Shown here: positions 55,964 through 64,000 of the stretch, piece after piece | How positions within the stretch are numbered: the first letter of the stretch is position 1 | Layout: each line of letters begins with the position of its first letter | Origin: Leadbetterella sp. | GTDB taxonomy: Bacteria > Bacteroidota > Bacteroidia > Cytophagales > Spirosomataceae | Length of the DNA stretch: 64,000 bases | Reading direction: 5' to 3' | Assembly: GCA_019638185.1 (NCBI GenBank) | Contig: JAHBUH010000013.1 | Location: 1 to 64,000 of the forward strand | Made by a program: the position numbers and the translations under genes | The notes under the pieces: model-generated | The model's input: the letters and a program-made list of their open reading frames with translations, nothing else | Told to the model about the DNA's origin: nothing | The model's database searches: none

Positions 55964-57136
55964 TTAATACTCAAACGTCCCCGCTTCGCTCCTTATAGTT
56001 AACTTTTTCCCCTCATAAGGCTCCACCCGGCCCACCACCTGCGCCTCCACACCGAAAGACTCCGCTATGCGGATCACCTCCGCCGCATACGCTTCCGGGA
56101 GATACACCTCCAGCCGGTGCCCCATATTAAACACCTTATACATTTCCGCCCAGGAAGTACCGCTCTCCTCCTGTATCAGTTTAAACAGCGGCGGCACCGG
56201 AAACAGCTTATCTTTGATCACATGCACCCCGTCTACAAAATGCAATACTTTGGTCTGGGCACCACCGCTGCAATGCACCATACCGTTTATCTTTCCTTTC
56301 AGTTCCTTCAGCAGCGCCTTCACAATGGGCGCATAAGTGCGGGTAGGCGAAAGAATCAGCTTTCCTACGTTCACCAGCAGGGAATCCGTGATCCTGACTT
56401 CATCCAGCAGGTCTTTTGAACCGCTGTAAACCAGCGAAGCGTCAATGGAACCGTCATAGCTTTCCGGGTACTTTTCGGCGTACTGCTTACCCAGCACATC
56501 GTGACGCGCCGAGGTCAGGCCGTTACTTCCCATGCCCCCGTTATATTCTTCTTCATACACCGCCTTGCCATACGAAGCCAGCCCCACGATCACATCCCCG
56601 GGAGCGATCCGGTCATTCGAGATCACCTCCTCCCGTTTCATCCGGGAGATCACCGTGGTATTTACCGTAATGGTCTTCACCAGGTCACCCACGTCAGCGG
56701 TCTCACCGCCTGTGCTGTAAATCTCTATCCCGTTTTCCCGCAGCATAGCCAATACCTCTTCACTTCCATTAATAATAGCCGAGATCACCTCGCCGGGGAT
56801 CTTATTTTTATTCCGGTCAATGGATGACGACATCAGGATGGGCCCCGTAGCGCCCACACAGATCAGGTCATCGGTATTCATAATGATGGAATCCTGGGCT
56901 ATGCCCTTCCAGACCGACAGATCACCCGTTTCCTTCCAGTAAAGATAGGCCAGCGAGGTCTTGGTGCCCGCGCCATCCGCATGCATAATATTGCAGTAGC
57001 TCTCGTCCCCCCCCAGGATATCCGGTGAGATCTTGCAAAATGCCTTAGGGTATAAGCCCTTATCCAGTTTCTCAATGGCCTTATGCACATCTTCTTTGGA
57101 GGCCGAAACACCCCGCTGCATATATCTTTCTGACAT
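55964..57136 (-). CDS. purM: Phosphoribosylformylglycinamidine cyclo-ligase (AIR synthase)
   Basis: A 390-residue ATP-dependent enzyme of purine synthesis that closes the imidazole ring. PurM-superfamily motifs are present: MHADGAGTKTSLAYLYW, STGGETADVGDL, GSNGLTSARHDVLG and MVHCSGGAQTKVLHF. It is longer than the E. coli enzyme (345 residues), which is usual for Bacteroidota. A TAATTTTG -7 box lies on the minus strand at 57163-57156. Confidence 0.92.
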   Translation of the reverse strand: MSERYMQRGVSASKEDVHKAIEKLDKGLYPKAFCKISPDILGGDESYCNIMHADGAGTKTSLAYLYWKETGDLSVWKGIAQDSIIMNTDDLICVGATGPILMSSSIDRNKNKIPGEVISAIINGSEEVLAMLRENGIEIYSTGGETADVGDLVKTITVNTTVISRMKREEVISNDRIAPGDVIVGLASYGKAVYEEEYNGGMGSNGLTSARHDVLGKQYAEKYPESYDGSIDASLVYSGSKDLLDEVRITDSLLVNVGKLILSPTRTYAPIVKALLKELKGKINGMVHCSGGAQTKVLHFVDGVHVIKDKLFPVPPLFKLIQEESGTSWAEMYKVFNMGHRLEVYLPEAYAAEVIRIAESFGVEAQVVGRVEPYEGKKLTIRSEAGTFEY

Positions 57137-57155
57137 AGAAAATTAAAATTTACGG

Positions 57156-57163
57156 CAAAATTA
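57156..57163 (-). promoter_or_regulatory. -7 box of purM
   Basis: TAATTTTG on the minus strand, 19 bp upstream of the purM ATG. No clear -33 box. Confidence 0.4.
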
Positions 57164-57184
57164 CGGATTTTTAGGACTCATCAA

Positions 57185-57544
57185 TCAGTATCCCAGTAAT
57201 CGTCTTCCGAAAACCAGCAGGCCCACCACCACGGAACCGGCTGCCGCAAAAAGTACGGCAGCCGCGGCCAGGTCTTTCACCAGCCCGATGGCCGGATCGC
57301 GTTCCGGCAAAAGACGGTCGCACAGTTTTTCCAGGGCGGTATTAAACGCCTCCGCGCTAAACACTCCGAAAATACAGACCGTCACCGCCGCCCATTCCCA
57401 CAGCCGGATCCGGAAATAGATCCCCAGCAGTACGGCCACGCCCGCGGCCAGTAAATGAAAACGGGCATTATTCTCCTGTTTAAAAAGAGCAAAAGCGCCT
57501 TTAAACGCATAGCTGAAGCTTCGAAGCATTTTCCTGGTGTTCAT
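57185..57544 (-). CDS. Diacylglycerol kinase-like (DgkA/UndpK) membrane protein
   Basis: A 119-residue integral membrane kinase with three helices. It has NNARFHLLAAG and the catalytic segment EAFNTALEKLCDRL with the key glutamate and metal-binding pattern. Relatives phosphorylate diacylglycerol or undecaprenol; the substrate is not decided by sequence. It precedes a divergent thioesterase gene. Confidence 0.87.
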   Translation of the reverse strand: MNTRKMLRSFSYAFKGAFALFKQENNARFHLLAAGVAVLLGIYFRIRLWEWAAVTVCIFGVFSAEAFNTALEKLCDRLLPERDPAIGLVKDLAAAAVLFAAAGSVVVGLLVFGRRLLGY

Positions 57545-57580
57545 ATTTCCGGGCCAAAAACGAATTAACGCGAATTTACA

Positions 57581-57588
57581 TAACTTTG
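57581..57588 (+). promoter_or_regulatory. -7 box of the thioesterase gene
   Basis: TAACTTTG, a full TAnnTTTG match, 16 bp before the ATG. No clear -33 TTTG. Confidence 0.4.
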
Positions 57589-57604
57589 CAAAAAAATCTG
57601 ATCA

Positions 57605-58135
57605 ATGCCAAAAGCCAAATATGTGAGGGAGTCACATACCATTATGACCGAAATGGTTTTTCCAAATGATACCAACCCCCTTTCTAACCTCATGGGCGGG
57701 AATCTTATGCGTTTTATAGACATTGCCGGCGCCATCTGTGCCCAGAAGCACAGTAACCGCATCGTGGTGACCGCCTCGGTGGATAACGTTTCGTTTGTAA
57801 ACCCCATCCCCATCGGGAACGTGGTTACCCTGGAAGCGCGTATTACCCGTGCCTTCAATACCTCCATGGAAGTGGTGGTAGACGTTTACTCCGAAAACAT
57901 CCCCGCCGGTGTGAAAAGCAAGACTAACCAGGCTTTCCTCACCTTCGTAGCCGTAGATCAGAGCGGCCGGCCCATTGAAGTTTCCGAAGTGATCCCCGAA
58001 ACCGACGAAGAAAAAATCCAGTTCGAAAAAGCGCTGCACCGCCGCCAGTTGCGCCTCCTGATGGCCGGCCGGTTAAACTCCGCGGATACCGAACAACTAA
58101 AAAAGACATTTTTTGAGCAATCGGCTTCCATTTAA
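57605..58135 (+). CDS. Hotdog-fold acyl-CoA thioesterase
   Basis: A 176-residue thioesterase of the YciA/BACH type that hydrolyses acyl-CoA in the cytoplasm. The motif MVFPNDTNPLSNLMGGNLMRFID sits at the start of the hotdog helix, followed by VTASVDNVSFVNPI. Length is normal for single-domain members. Confidence 0.9.
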   Translation: MPKAKYVRESHTIMTEMVFPNDTNPLSNLMGGNLMRFIDIAGAICAQKHSNRIVVTASVDNVSFVNPIPIGNVVTLEARITRAFNTSMEVVVDVYSENIPAGVKSKTNQAFLTFVAVDQSGRPIEVSEVIPETDEEKIQFEKALHRRQLRLLMAGRLNSADTEQLKKTFFEQSASI

Positions 58136-58148
58136 TCAATACTCCTCG

Positions 58149-58156
58149 TATCTTTG
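58149..58156 (+). promoter_or_regulatory. -7 box upstream of tRNA-Arg
   Basis: TATCTTTG, a full TAnnTTTG match, 49 bp before the tRNA. No clear -33 box. Confidence 0.35.
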
Positions 58157-58205
58157 CGTACTTTTTGAGGCAAGGCACTCTCTGCAGAACCTTCCTCAGC
58201 CCCAT

Positions 58206-58277
58206 GGCTCCATAGTTTAAAGGATAGAACGAAGGTTTCCGGTACCTTTGGTGGGGGTTCGATTCCCTCTGGAGCTA
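58206..58277 (+). tRNA. tRNA-Arg (anticodon CCG)
   Basis: Hand-folded: acceptor GGCTCCA with TGGAGCT (first pair G-T), anticodon stem AAGGT/ACCTT with loop TTCCGGT giving CCG, and T arm GGGGG-TTCGATT-CCCTC. CCA is not encoded. It lies at the edge of an AT-rich island. Confidence 0.88.
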
Positions 58278-58281
58278 CATA

Positions 58282-58322
58282 CAAACCCGTATTCGCTTGT
58301 ATACTAAGCGGGTACGGGTTTT
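58282..58322 (+). terminator. Terminator after tRNA-Arg
   Basis: AAACCCGTA pairs with TACGGGTTT around an inner loop that can also pair in part (CGCTT with AAGCG), followed by TTTTCG. It starts a few bases after the tRNA. Confidence 0.7.
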
Positions 58323-58542
58323 CGATTTTCTAACATTATCAAACTGGAATACAGGGTGCGTAGAAATGTAAAAACTGACAAGATTATTTTAGATAATTTT
58401 GCTAAATTTAATGTTAGAAACCAATCATATTGAACGTGATGATATGCCGGATTGTTCCGCAACCTCCTACCAGAAGCTAATCACGTAAGATATATTGTCA
58501 AGAACAAGTTAACCCAAAGGACTTATTTTAAGAATAAAAGAA
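58323..58542. other. AT-rich leader of the restriction-modification island
   Basis: No gene seen. It has a -7-like TAATTTTG at 58394-58401, which could serve hsdM. I found no repeat of the tRNA-Arg 3' end that would mark the other edge of an insertion. Confidence 0.4.
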
Positions 58543-60071
58543 ATGACAAGCATAATTCAAAAACAGGAATTACAAAATAAAATTTGGAAGATAGCCAACG
58601 AGGTGCGTGGATCGGTAGACGGATGGGATTTTAAACAGTTTGTGTTAGGAGCTCTTTTCTATCGTTTTATTAGTGAAAATTTTACCAACTACATGGAAGG
58701 TGGTGATGATAGTGTTGACTACACAAAATTATCAGATGATGTCATAACACCTGAAATTAAAGCCGATGCAGTAAGAACAAAAGGCTATTTTATCTATCCC
58801 AGCCAACTTTTCGTAAATGTTGTCAAAACAGCCCATACCAACCCCAATCTGAATACTGACTTAAAAGCCATTTTTGATGCTATCGAAAGCTCTGCGAATG
58901 GCTTCCCATCCGAACAAGATATTAAGGGATTGTTTGCGGATTTCGATACAACCAGTACGCGTTAGGAAATACTGTGAAAATAAAAACAGCCGGTTGGCAG
59001 CCGTGTTGAAAGGTGTTGAGGAACTGAATTTCGGGAATTTGAAGACAACCAGATTGACCTTTTGGTGATGCTTATGAGTTTCTTATTGAAGTATGCCGCC
59101 AATGCAGGAAAATCCGGTGGTGAGTTTTTACACCACAACACGTTTCCAAACTTATGGCGCAGTTGGCTATGTACAGGCAAACAAGCGTAAACAAAATTAT
59201 GACCCAGCTGCGGGGTCGGGTTCTTTGTTGCTGCAAGCCAAAAAACATTTTGACAACCATATTATCGAAGACGGCTTCTTTGGGCAGGAGATTAACCATA
59301 CCACATACAACCTGGCTCGTATGAATATGTTTTTGCACAACATCAATTACGATAAGTTTAATATTGCATTGGGTAATACGCTTACAGACCCACAGTTTGG
59401 CGATGAGAAACCTTTTGATGCCATTGTGTCCAATCCGCCTTACTCGGTTAACTGGATGGGTAGTGATGACCCTACTATTAACGATGACCGTTTTGCTCCT
59501 GCCGGTGTATTGGCTCTAAATCCAAAGCCGATTTTGCCTTTGTATTGCACGCGCTCAATTTACCTTTCCGGTAAAGGAAGGGCGGCTATAGTATACTTCA
59601 GGGATATTTTACAGAGTGGCGCCGAACAAAAAATTAGAAAATATCTGGTAGACAACAATTTTGTAGAAACCATCATCGCTTTACCATCCAACCTGTTTGG
59701 CACTTCTATTTCGGTAAATATCCTGGTGCTTTCCAAACATAAGACCGATACCAAAACCCAGTTTATAGATGCTACAGGAAAAGGTTTCTTTAAAAAAGTA
59801 ACCAATAACAATGTGTTGGAAAAGAAACACATTGAAAAGATAATGGCTCTTTTCGATAGCAAAACCGACGAAGAGCATATAGCAGTATCTATCGATAATA
59901 CCAAAATTGCCGAAAACGATTATAACCTCTCCCGTAGCTCGTATGTGGGCGAAAGATAATCGGGAGCAAGTGGACATTAAGGAGCTGAATAATGAGATTG
60001 CAAAAACAGTGGGAAAGATAAATAAACTGCGTGCGGATATTGATTCGATTATTAATGGAATTGAAAATTGA
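58543..60071 (+). pseudogene. hsdM: Type I DNA methyltransferase subunit, multiply frameshifted
   Basis: The first frame (58543-58965) is the HsdM N-terminal domain (WKIANEVRGSVDGWDFKQF, FYRFISENFTNYM). From about 58965 the expected sequence (SRLAAVLKGVEELNFGNF, then FEFLI-like text) jumps frames several times. From about 59190 the methylase core is readable: the AdoMet motif [13 protein letters not shown] and the catalytic SNPPYS. A short further shift near 59955 moves the tail ([17 protein letters not shown]) into another frame ending at 60071. Missing bases often fall in runs of T or A. The complex methylates adenine at the HsdS-chosen site. Confidence 0.85.
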
Positions 60072-60149
60072 AGAAAATTCAGTTATCCGGAAATTCCGGA
60101 CAACTGCTAAAATCTTTTCAAAAGACAATACACATTAAAAATTAAAAAA

Positions 60150-61096
60150 ATGGACAACAATAACATTCTAATATATCAAGACGACAATGGACTTACGAAA
60201 GTTAGTGTTCGATTTTCAGAAGAAGATCTATGGCTGACACAAACACAAATTGCTGAATTATATGATACAACGCAGCAAAATATCAGCCAGCATATTGACG
60301 GCATATACAAAGACAATGAGCTCGATCGGGAAGCAACTCACAAGGATTTCTTGTTAGTTCGGACAGAGGGGAGCAGACAAGTAAAAAGGAATATAGACCA
60401 TTATAATTTGGATATGGTTATTGCTTTGGGCTATCGGGTACAATCGCAAATTGCCACACGTTTTCGTCGTTGGGCCTTTGAGGGCTTCACGAGTATATCC
60501 AAAAGGATTTGCAATGGATGACGAGCGCTAAAACAGGGGTGGTTCCCGATATTTTCGAGAATTAATACAACGTATTCGTGACATCCGTACTTCAGAACGC
60601 AATTTTTATCAGTTGGTTACCGACATTTATGCTACTGCAACAGATTATGACCCTCGTGCCGATTTGACAAAAGCATTTTTTGCTACGGTACAAAATAAAC
60701 TTCATTATGCCGTGCACGAACATACAGCAGCGGAAATTATTTACGATAGAGTGGACAACGAAAAACCGCTTGTAGGTATGACCAATTTTAAAGGAAATTA
60801 TATTACCAAAGATGATGTAAAAATTGCTAAAAACTATCTCTCGGAACTTGAATTACAACGCCTCAACTTATTGGTTTCTCAATTTCTTGATTTTGCAGAA
60901 TTTCAGGCACTGGAGCAGGTATCAATGTCTATGAAAGACTGGATAAATGCCTTGGATAATCAGATTGTCGCTAACCGTAGAAAATTATTGGAGGGGGAAA
61001 GGTAACATATCACACAAGCAAGCTATCGAAAAAGCTGAAAAAGAATTTGAAATTTATCGTGAACGAGAAATGCAGCAGCGAAAGCGACTTCAGTAG
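60150..61096 (+). pseudogene. RhuM-family virulence protein, frameshifted
   Basis: The first part (60150 to about 60465) encodes a typical RhuM N-terminus (FSEEDLWLTQTQIAELYDTTQQNIS, QVKRNIDHYNLDMVIALGYRV, FRRWA). The following stretch (HEYIQK, FAMDDER) is split over frames, and 60613-61005 gives the second domain (FYQLVTDIYATATDYDPRADLTKAFFATVQNKLHYA). The tail to 61096 is in yet another frame. RhuM genes are often found inside type I restriction loci; their function is not settled. Confidence 0.82.
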
Positions 61097-61136
61097 AATG
61101 ATTAAACAACTTCCTCCAAAAACCAACAATTAAAAA

Positions 61137-62314
61137 ATGAGTTATTTAGAGAAATTATTACAAGGCGTGGAGGTAAGGTGGGATCCATTAGAGGATTTTG
61201 CCGACTACAGACAACCAACTAAATATTTAGTCAATTCAAATCAATATAATGATGATTTTAAAACTCCTGTTTTGACTGCGGGAAAAACTTTTATTCTTGG
61301 ATATACTGATGAAATTGATGGCATCTATAAGGCATCAGAAAACCCGGTTATAATTTTGATGATTTACCACAGCTAATAAATGGGTTGATTTTGACTTTAA
61401 AGCTAAATCATCAGCGATGAAGATGATTACTTCAGGATGAGTCTAAGCTGTTACTAAAATATATTTATTATTGGCTGAACACATTGCCAAGTGAATTAGT
61501 AGAAGGAGACCATAAACGTCAATGGATAAGTAATTTTGCTAACAAAAAAATCCCCGTTCCACCACCTGAAATTCAACAAAAAATAGTTGGAATATTAGAT
61601 AAATTCACCGAGCTTACAGCAGAGCTTACAGCAGAGCTTACAGCTCAAGCAACAGTATAATTATTATCGGGAGCAATTGTTCTGTTTTGATGAAAGTGAA
61701 GTACAACATTTACCTATGGGTGATGAAAATATTGGAGCGTTTCAAAGAGGTAGCGTTTTGTAAAAACTGATCTACTTACCGAAGAGGAGTTCCTACCATT
61801 CATTATGGTGAAATGTTACATTACGGTACTTGGGCGGAATGAAACCTTATTTCTTTTGTAAGCGATAAGTTGGTTAATGATAAAAAACCTTAAGGACTGC
61901 TGAATGGTGATGTGGTCATCGTTGCGGCTGGCGAAACGATCGAAGATATCGGAAAAGGGACGGCTTGGTTGGGCGATGAAGAGTGGTTATTCATGATGCT
62001 TGTTTTCATATAAAACCGTTTTAAATCCAAAGTTCGTTGCTTATTTTACACAGACAAACAATTCCACGATCAGATTAAAAGTACATATCTTCTGGTAAAT
62101 TTCTGCCATTAATGCAAAGGGTTTAAATAAGACGGTAATTCCAATACCTTCTCCTGATGAGCAAGAACGTGTGGTTTCCATTCTCGACAAATTTGACATT
62201 TTAACTAACTCAATAAGTGCAGGTCTCCAAAGAAATAGAATTACGGCAAAAACAGTATGAATATTATGGGGATATCTGTTTATTAACTTTTCCAAAAAGA
62301 TGGGATAAGCAAAT
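61137..62314 (+). pseudogene. hsdS: Type I specificity subunit with TAEL spacer repeats, frameshifted
   Basis: Starts [16 protein letters not shown]. The first target-recognition domain is readable across frames ([17 protein letters not shown], then [12 protein letters not shown]-like text, PPPEIQQKIVGILDKF). A central coiled coil carries three TAEL units, then YNYYREQLFCF begins the second half. The second target domain is largely scrambled, and [19 protein letters not shown] and the [12 protein letters not shown] tail are the C-terminal conserved region. The end is set by the overlap with the next gene and is approximate. Confidence 0.8.
61610..61645 (+). repeat. Three 12-bp TAEL-type repeats in hsdS
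   Basis: gagcttacagca, gagcttacagca and gagcttacagct lie end to end and encode ELTA three times, followed by QA. The same repeat type in the EcoR124 family sets the length of the spacer in the recognition site when its copy number changes. Confidence 0.88.
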
Positions 62315-62317
62315 AAT

Positions 62318-63555
62318 ATGGGACAAATACTAACTGAAATAGCCCAGAGCCTTAAGGATGCAACATTTGCAATTAATGCTAGACCTGAAAGTACTGTAGA
62401 CGTAAAAGTACAACTTATTTATGCTTTTAATGGAACAGGTAAAACTCGCCTTTCCCGCGAGTTTAAGAAATTAATAACTTTAGTAGAACTACAATCAGAG
62501 GAGGTTGATACAGTTGAAAGTACCAATGTAAATGAATCTACAAATAATGAGAAGGTATGCTTGACGATAATATAAGTGCTTTAGACCGTGAAGAAGTAGT
62601 AAATTTGATTCTGAAGAAGAAGAGAAAATTAAAGTATTGTATTATAATGCATTTACCGAAGATTTGTTTATTGGGACAATGATACGGCGAATGGTACAGT
62701 TGAAGACCAACTTTAAAAATTCAACCTAATACTTTACAAATTGGGTACTTGCCGAAGGTCAAGATCAAAATATTACATCAATTTTTCAAGCATTATACTA
62801 ATGATAAGTGACACCTAATTTTAATGAAAATTTTCAAATAAAATTTTCACGAACGAAGAAATGAAGAACATTCAGAGACTGTGAAAATTTCTAAAGGTGA
62901 AGAAAGCTGTTTTATCTGGAGTGTTTTTTATAATTTATTGGATCAAGTTATAGAAGTATTAAATGTGCCTGATGCAGATGAACGTAGTACAAATAAATTT
63001 AATGATTTAGAATATGTATTTATTGATGACCCTGTAAGTTCATTAGATGAAAATCATTTAATAGAGTTGGCTGTTAATTTAGCTAAATTAATAAAGTCAA
63101 ACGAATCCAGATGTTAAGTTTATCATAACCACTCATAATCCATTATTCTATAATGTTTTGCATAATGAATTAAAAGATGGAAAATATAAAAAATATCTTT
63201 TAAAGAAATTGGATGATGGGACATATGAAATATCTAATCAATCTAATGATTCCCCTTTTTCATATCACTTGTTACTAAAAAAAGAAATTGAAAACGCTAT
63301 TATCTCTGGTCAGATCAGTAAATATCACTTCAATTTCTTAAGAAATATTCTGGAAAAAACATCTACTTTTTTAGGGCTTAGTAATTGGGGAGAATTATTA
63401 CCGGAAAGGACGACAGGAGAAAAGAGATTTATATTTATCTCGTATTATTAATATTTCTAAGTCATTCTAAACGTCAAGTGAGGAAATATCTACAGTTAAC
63501 GGATGAGCATAAAAGAATTCTTGCGTATATTATGAGGAGAAACGGAGATTTTTAA
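62318..63555 (+). pseudogene. ABC/AAA-type ATPase of a type I restriction locus, PrrC/RloC-like, frameshifted
   Basis: The start MGQILTEIAQSLKD leads to Walker A YAFNGTGKTRLSREF (62318-62575). Later frames give ILYYNAFTEDLF-like and [21 protein letters not shown] text, the Walker B and D-loop [15 protein letters not shown], then [13 protein letters not shown] and the tail [18 protein letters not shown]. The layout (ABC-type head, then a shorter C-terminal domain, beside hsdMSR) resembles anticodon nucleases PrrC and RloC, which cut tRNA when phages block the restriction enzyme. The nuclease active site cannot be confirmed here. Confidence 0.6.
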
Positions 63556-64000
63556 CCATTTTTAGAAATTGAACGTGTGCCACAGTATAATACCCTAGTA
63601 GAATCAAACAATTTCATCGTCCTTGATAAGTACGACAGACATTCAATGGTGAATGAGCCGTCTGTTGGCTATCAAACAGAGTATGCACTCGAAAAGGAAT
63701 TTATCCAGGATTTAATTAATCAAGGATATGAAAACCCTGCTAACCTTACTACGCAGCAAGCCATGTTAACCAATGTAAGGGTCCAATTGCAGGCATTGAA
63801 TAATATGGTTTTTACAGATGCGGAATGGGTTCGTTTTGTAGCCGAGTATTTAGATAAACCCGGAGACAGCATAGTTGATAAAACAAGAAAGTTACATGAT
63901 AACTATATTTACGATTTTGTATTTGATGATGGTCATATCCAAAACATTTATTTAGTAGATAAAAAGAACATTGTTCGCAACAAAGTGCAGGTTATCTCAC
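63556..64000 (+). CDS. hsdR: Type I restriction endonuclease subunit, start only
   Basis: An open frame running past the window edge. It begins after a stop at 63553 without an [30 protein letters not shown] and later [18 protein letters not shown] and [10 protein letters not shown] fit the N-terminal part of Bacteroidota HsdR proteins. The nuclease motif and the helicase lie beyond the window. The start codon (GTG at 63577 or an upstream ATG lost to a frameshift) is uncertain. HsdR cleaves unmodified DNA as part of the complex. Confidence 0.75.

Noticed and set aside
61610-61645. Short tandem repeats considered as a CRISPR array
   Set aside because: Units are 12 bp with no spacers, in frame inside hsdS; they are protein-coding repeats. 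No CRISPR array was seen anywhere in the window.
58278-64000. A second copy of the tRNA-Arg 3' end as an attachment site
   Set aside because: No repeat of the T-arm and acceptor sequence was found up to the window end; the island may simply extend beyond it.

Overview
The window looks like chromosome of a Bacteroidota bacterium, probably a Sphingobacteriales, Cytophagales or Chitinophagales relative. The evidence is a SusC/SusD pair, GLPGLI, DUF5686, DUF4301 and DUF3667 proteins, LytS/LytTR two-component genes, Bacteroidota-type promoters (TTTG, about 20 bp, TAnnTTTG) and no strong Shine-Dalgarno sites. I cannot name the genus. Most of the window is fairly GC-rich and densely coded. The last 5.5 kb is AT-rich and damaged.

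Layout. 1-1437 is an insertion sequence of the ISAon1/ISL3 type with both terminal inverted repeats. 1475-8852 is a leftward three-gene operon: a membrane-anchored chymotrypsin-fold protease, an exported protein with a beta-rich C-terminus, and a giant patatin-like lipase with about ten membrane segments inserted in its catalytic domain. I do not know this gene set as a described system; it is the best candidate for something new. 9119-13827 holds GLPGLI, membrane AraC regulator, lipoprotein hydrolase, outer-membrane and DUF3667 genes. 13864-15740 holds NTF2-like, Nudix and SGNH hydrolase genes, and 15860-16396 a LOG-family gene.

16463-27814 is a complete sialic acid utilisation locus. In transcription order it encodes SusC, SusD, Neu5Ac lyase, kelch mutarotase NanM, an MFS transporter, an AGE-type 2-epimerase and a sialidase. 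A FadR/GntR regulator is divergent from it, and two ATGT-N3-ACAT palindromes lie on the susC promoter. The proposed flow is: sialidase releases sialic acid, SusCD imports it, NanM sets the anomer, the MFS carries it across the inner membrane, the lyase gives ManNAc and the epimerase gives GlcNAc.

27820-33934 holds OmpH/Skp, an S41 protease, DUF5686, uridine kinase and purQ. A tRNA-Gln(UUG) follows, then a broken KilA-N gene. 35353-37989 is a LytS/LytTR pair with a pirin-like gene. 38133-47340 holds an intradiol-dioxygenase-fold lipoprotein, DUF4301, a penicillin acylase, an ABC permease and gamma-glutamyltransferase. 47457-52114 is a heme uptake and use cluster (ChaN, HemS, HmuV, HmuU, HmuT) without a TonB receptor. 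52198-58135 holds ligA, a sigma-54 activator-like regulator, GlsB/YeaQ, purM, a DgkA-like kinase and a thioesterase.

A tRNA-Arg(CCG) at 58206-58277 marks the edge of an AT-rich island. It contains a type I restriction-modification locus: hsdM, rhuM, hsdS with three TAEL repeats, an ABC/AAA ATPase resembling the PrrC/RloC group, and the start of hsdR at the window edge. Every gene there except the visible part of hsdR carries frameshifts, many in homopolymer runs. This is either real decay or poor sequence quality in that stretch.
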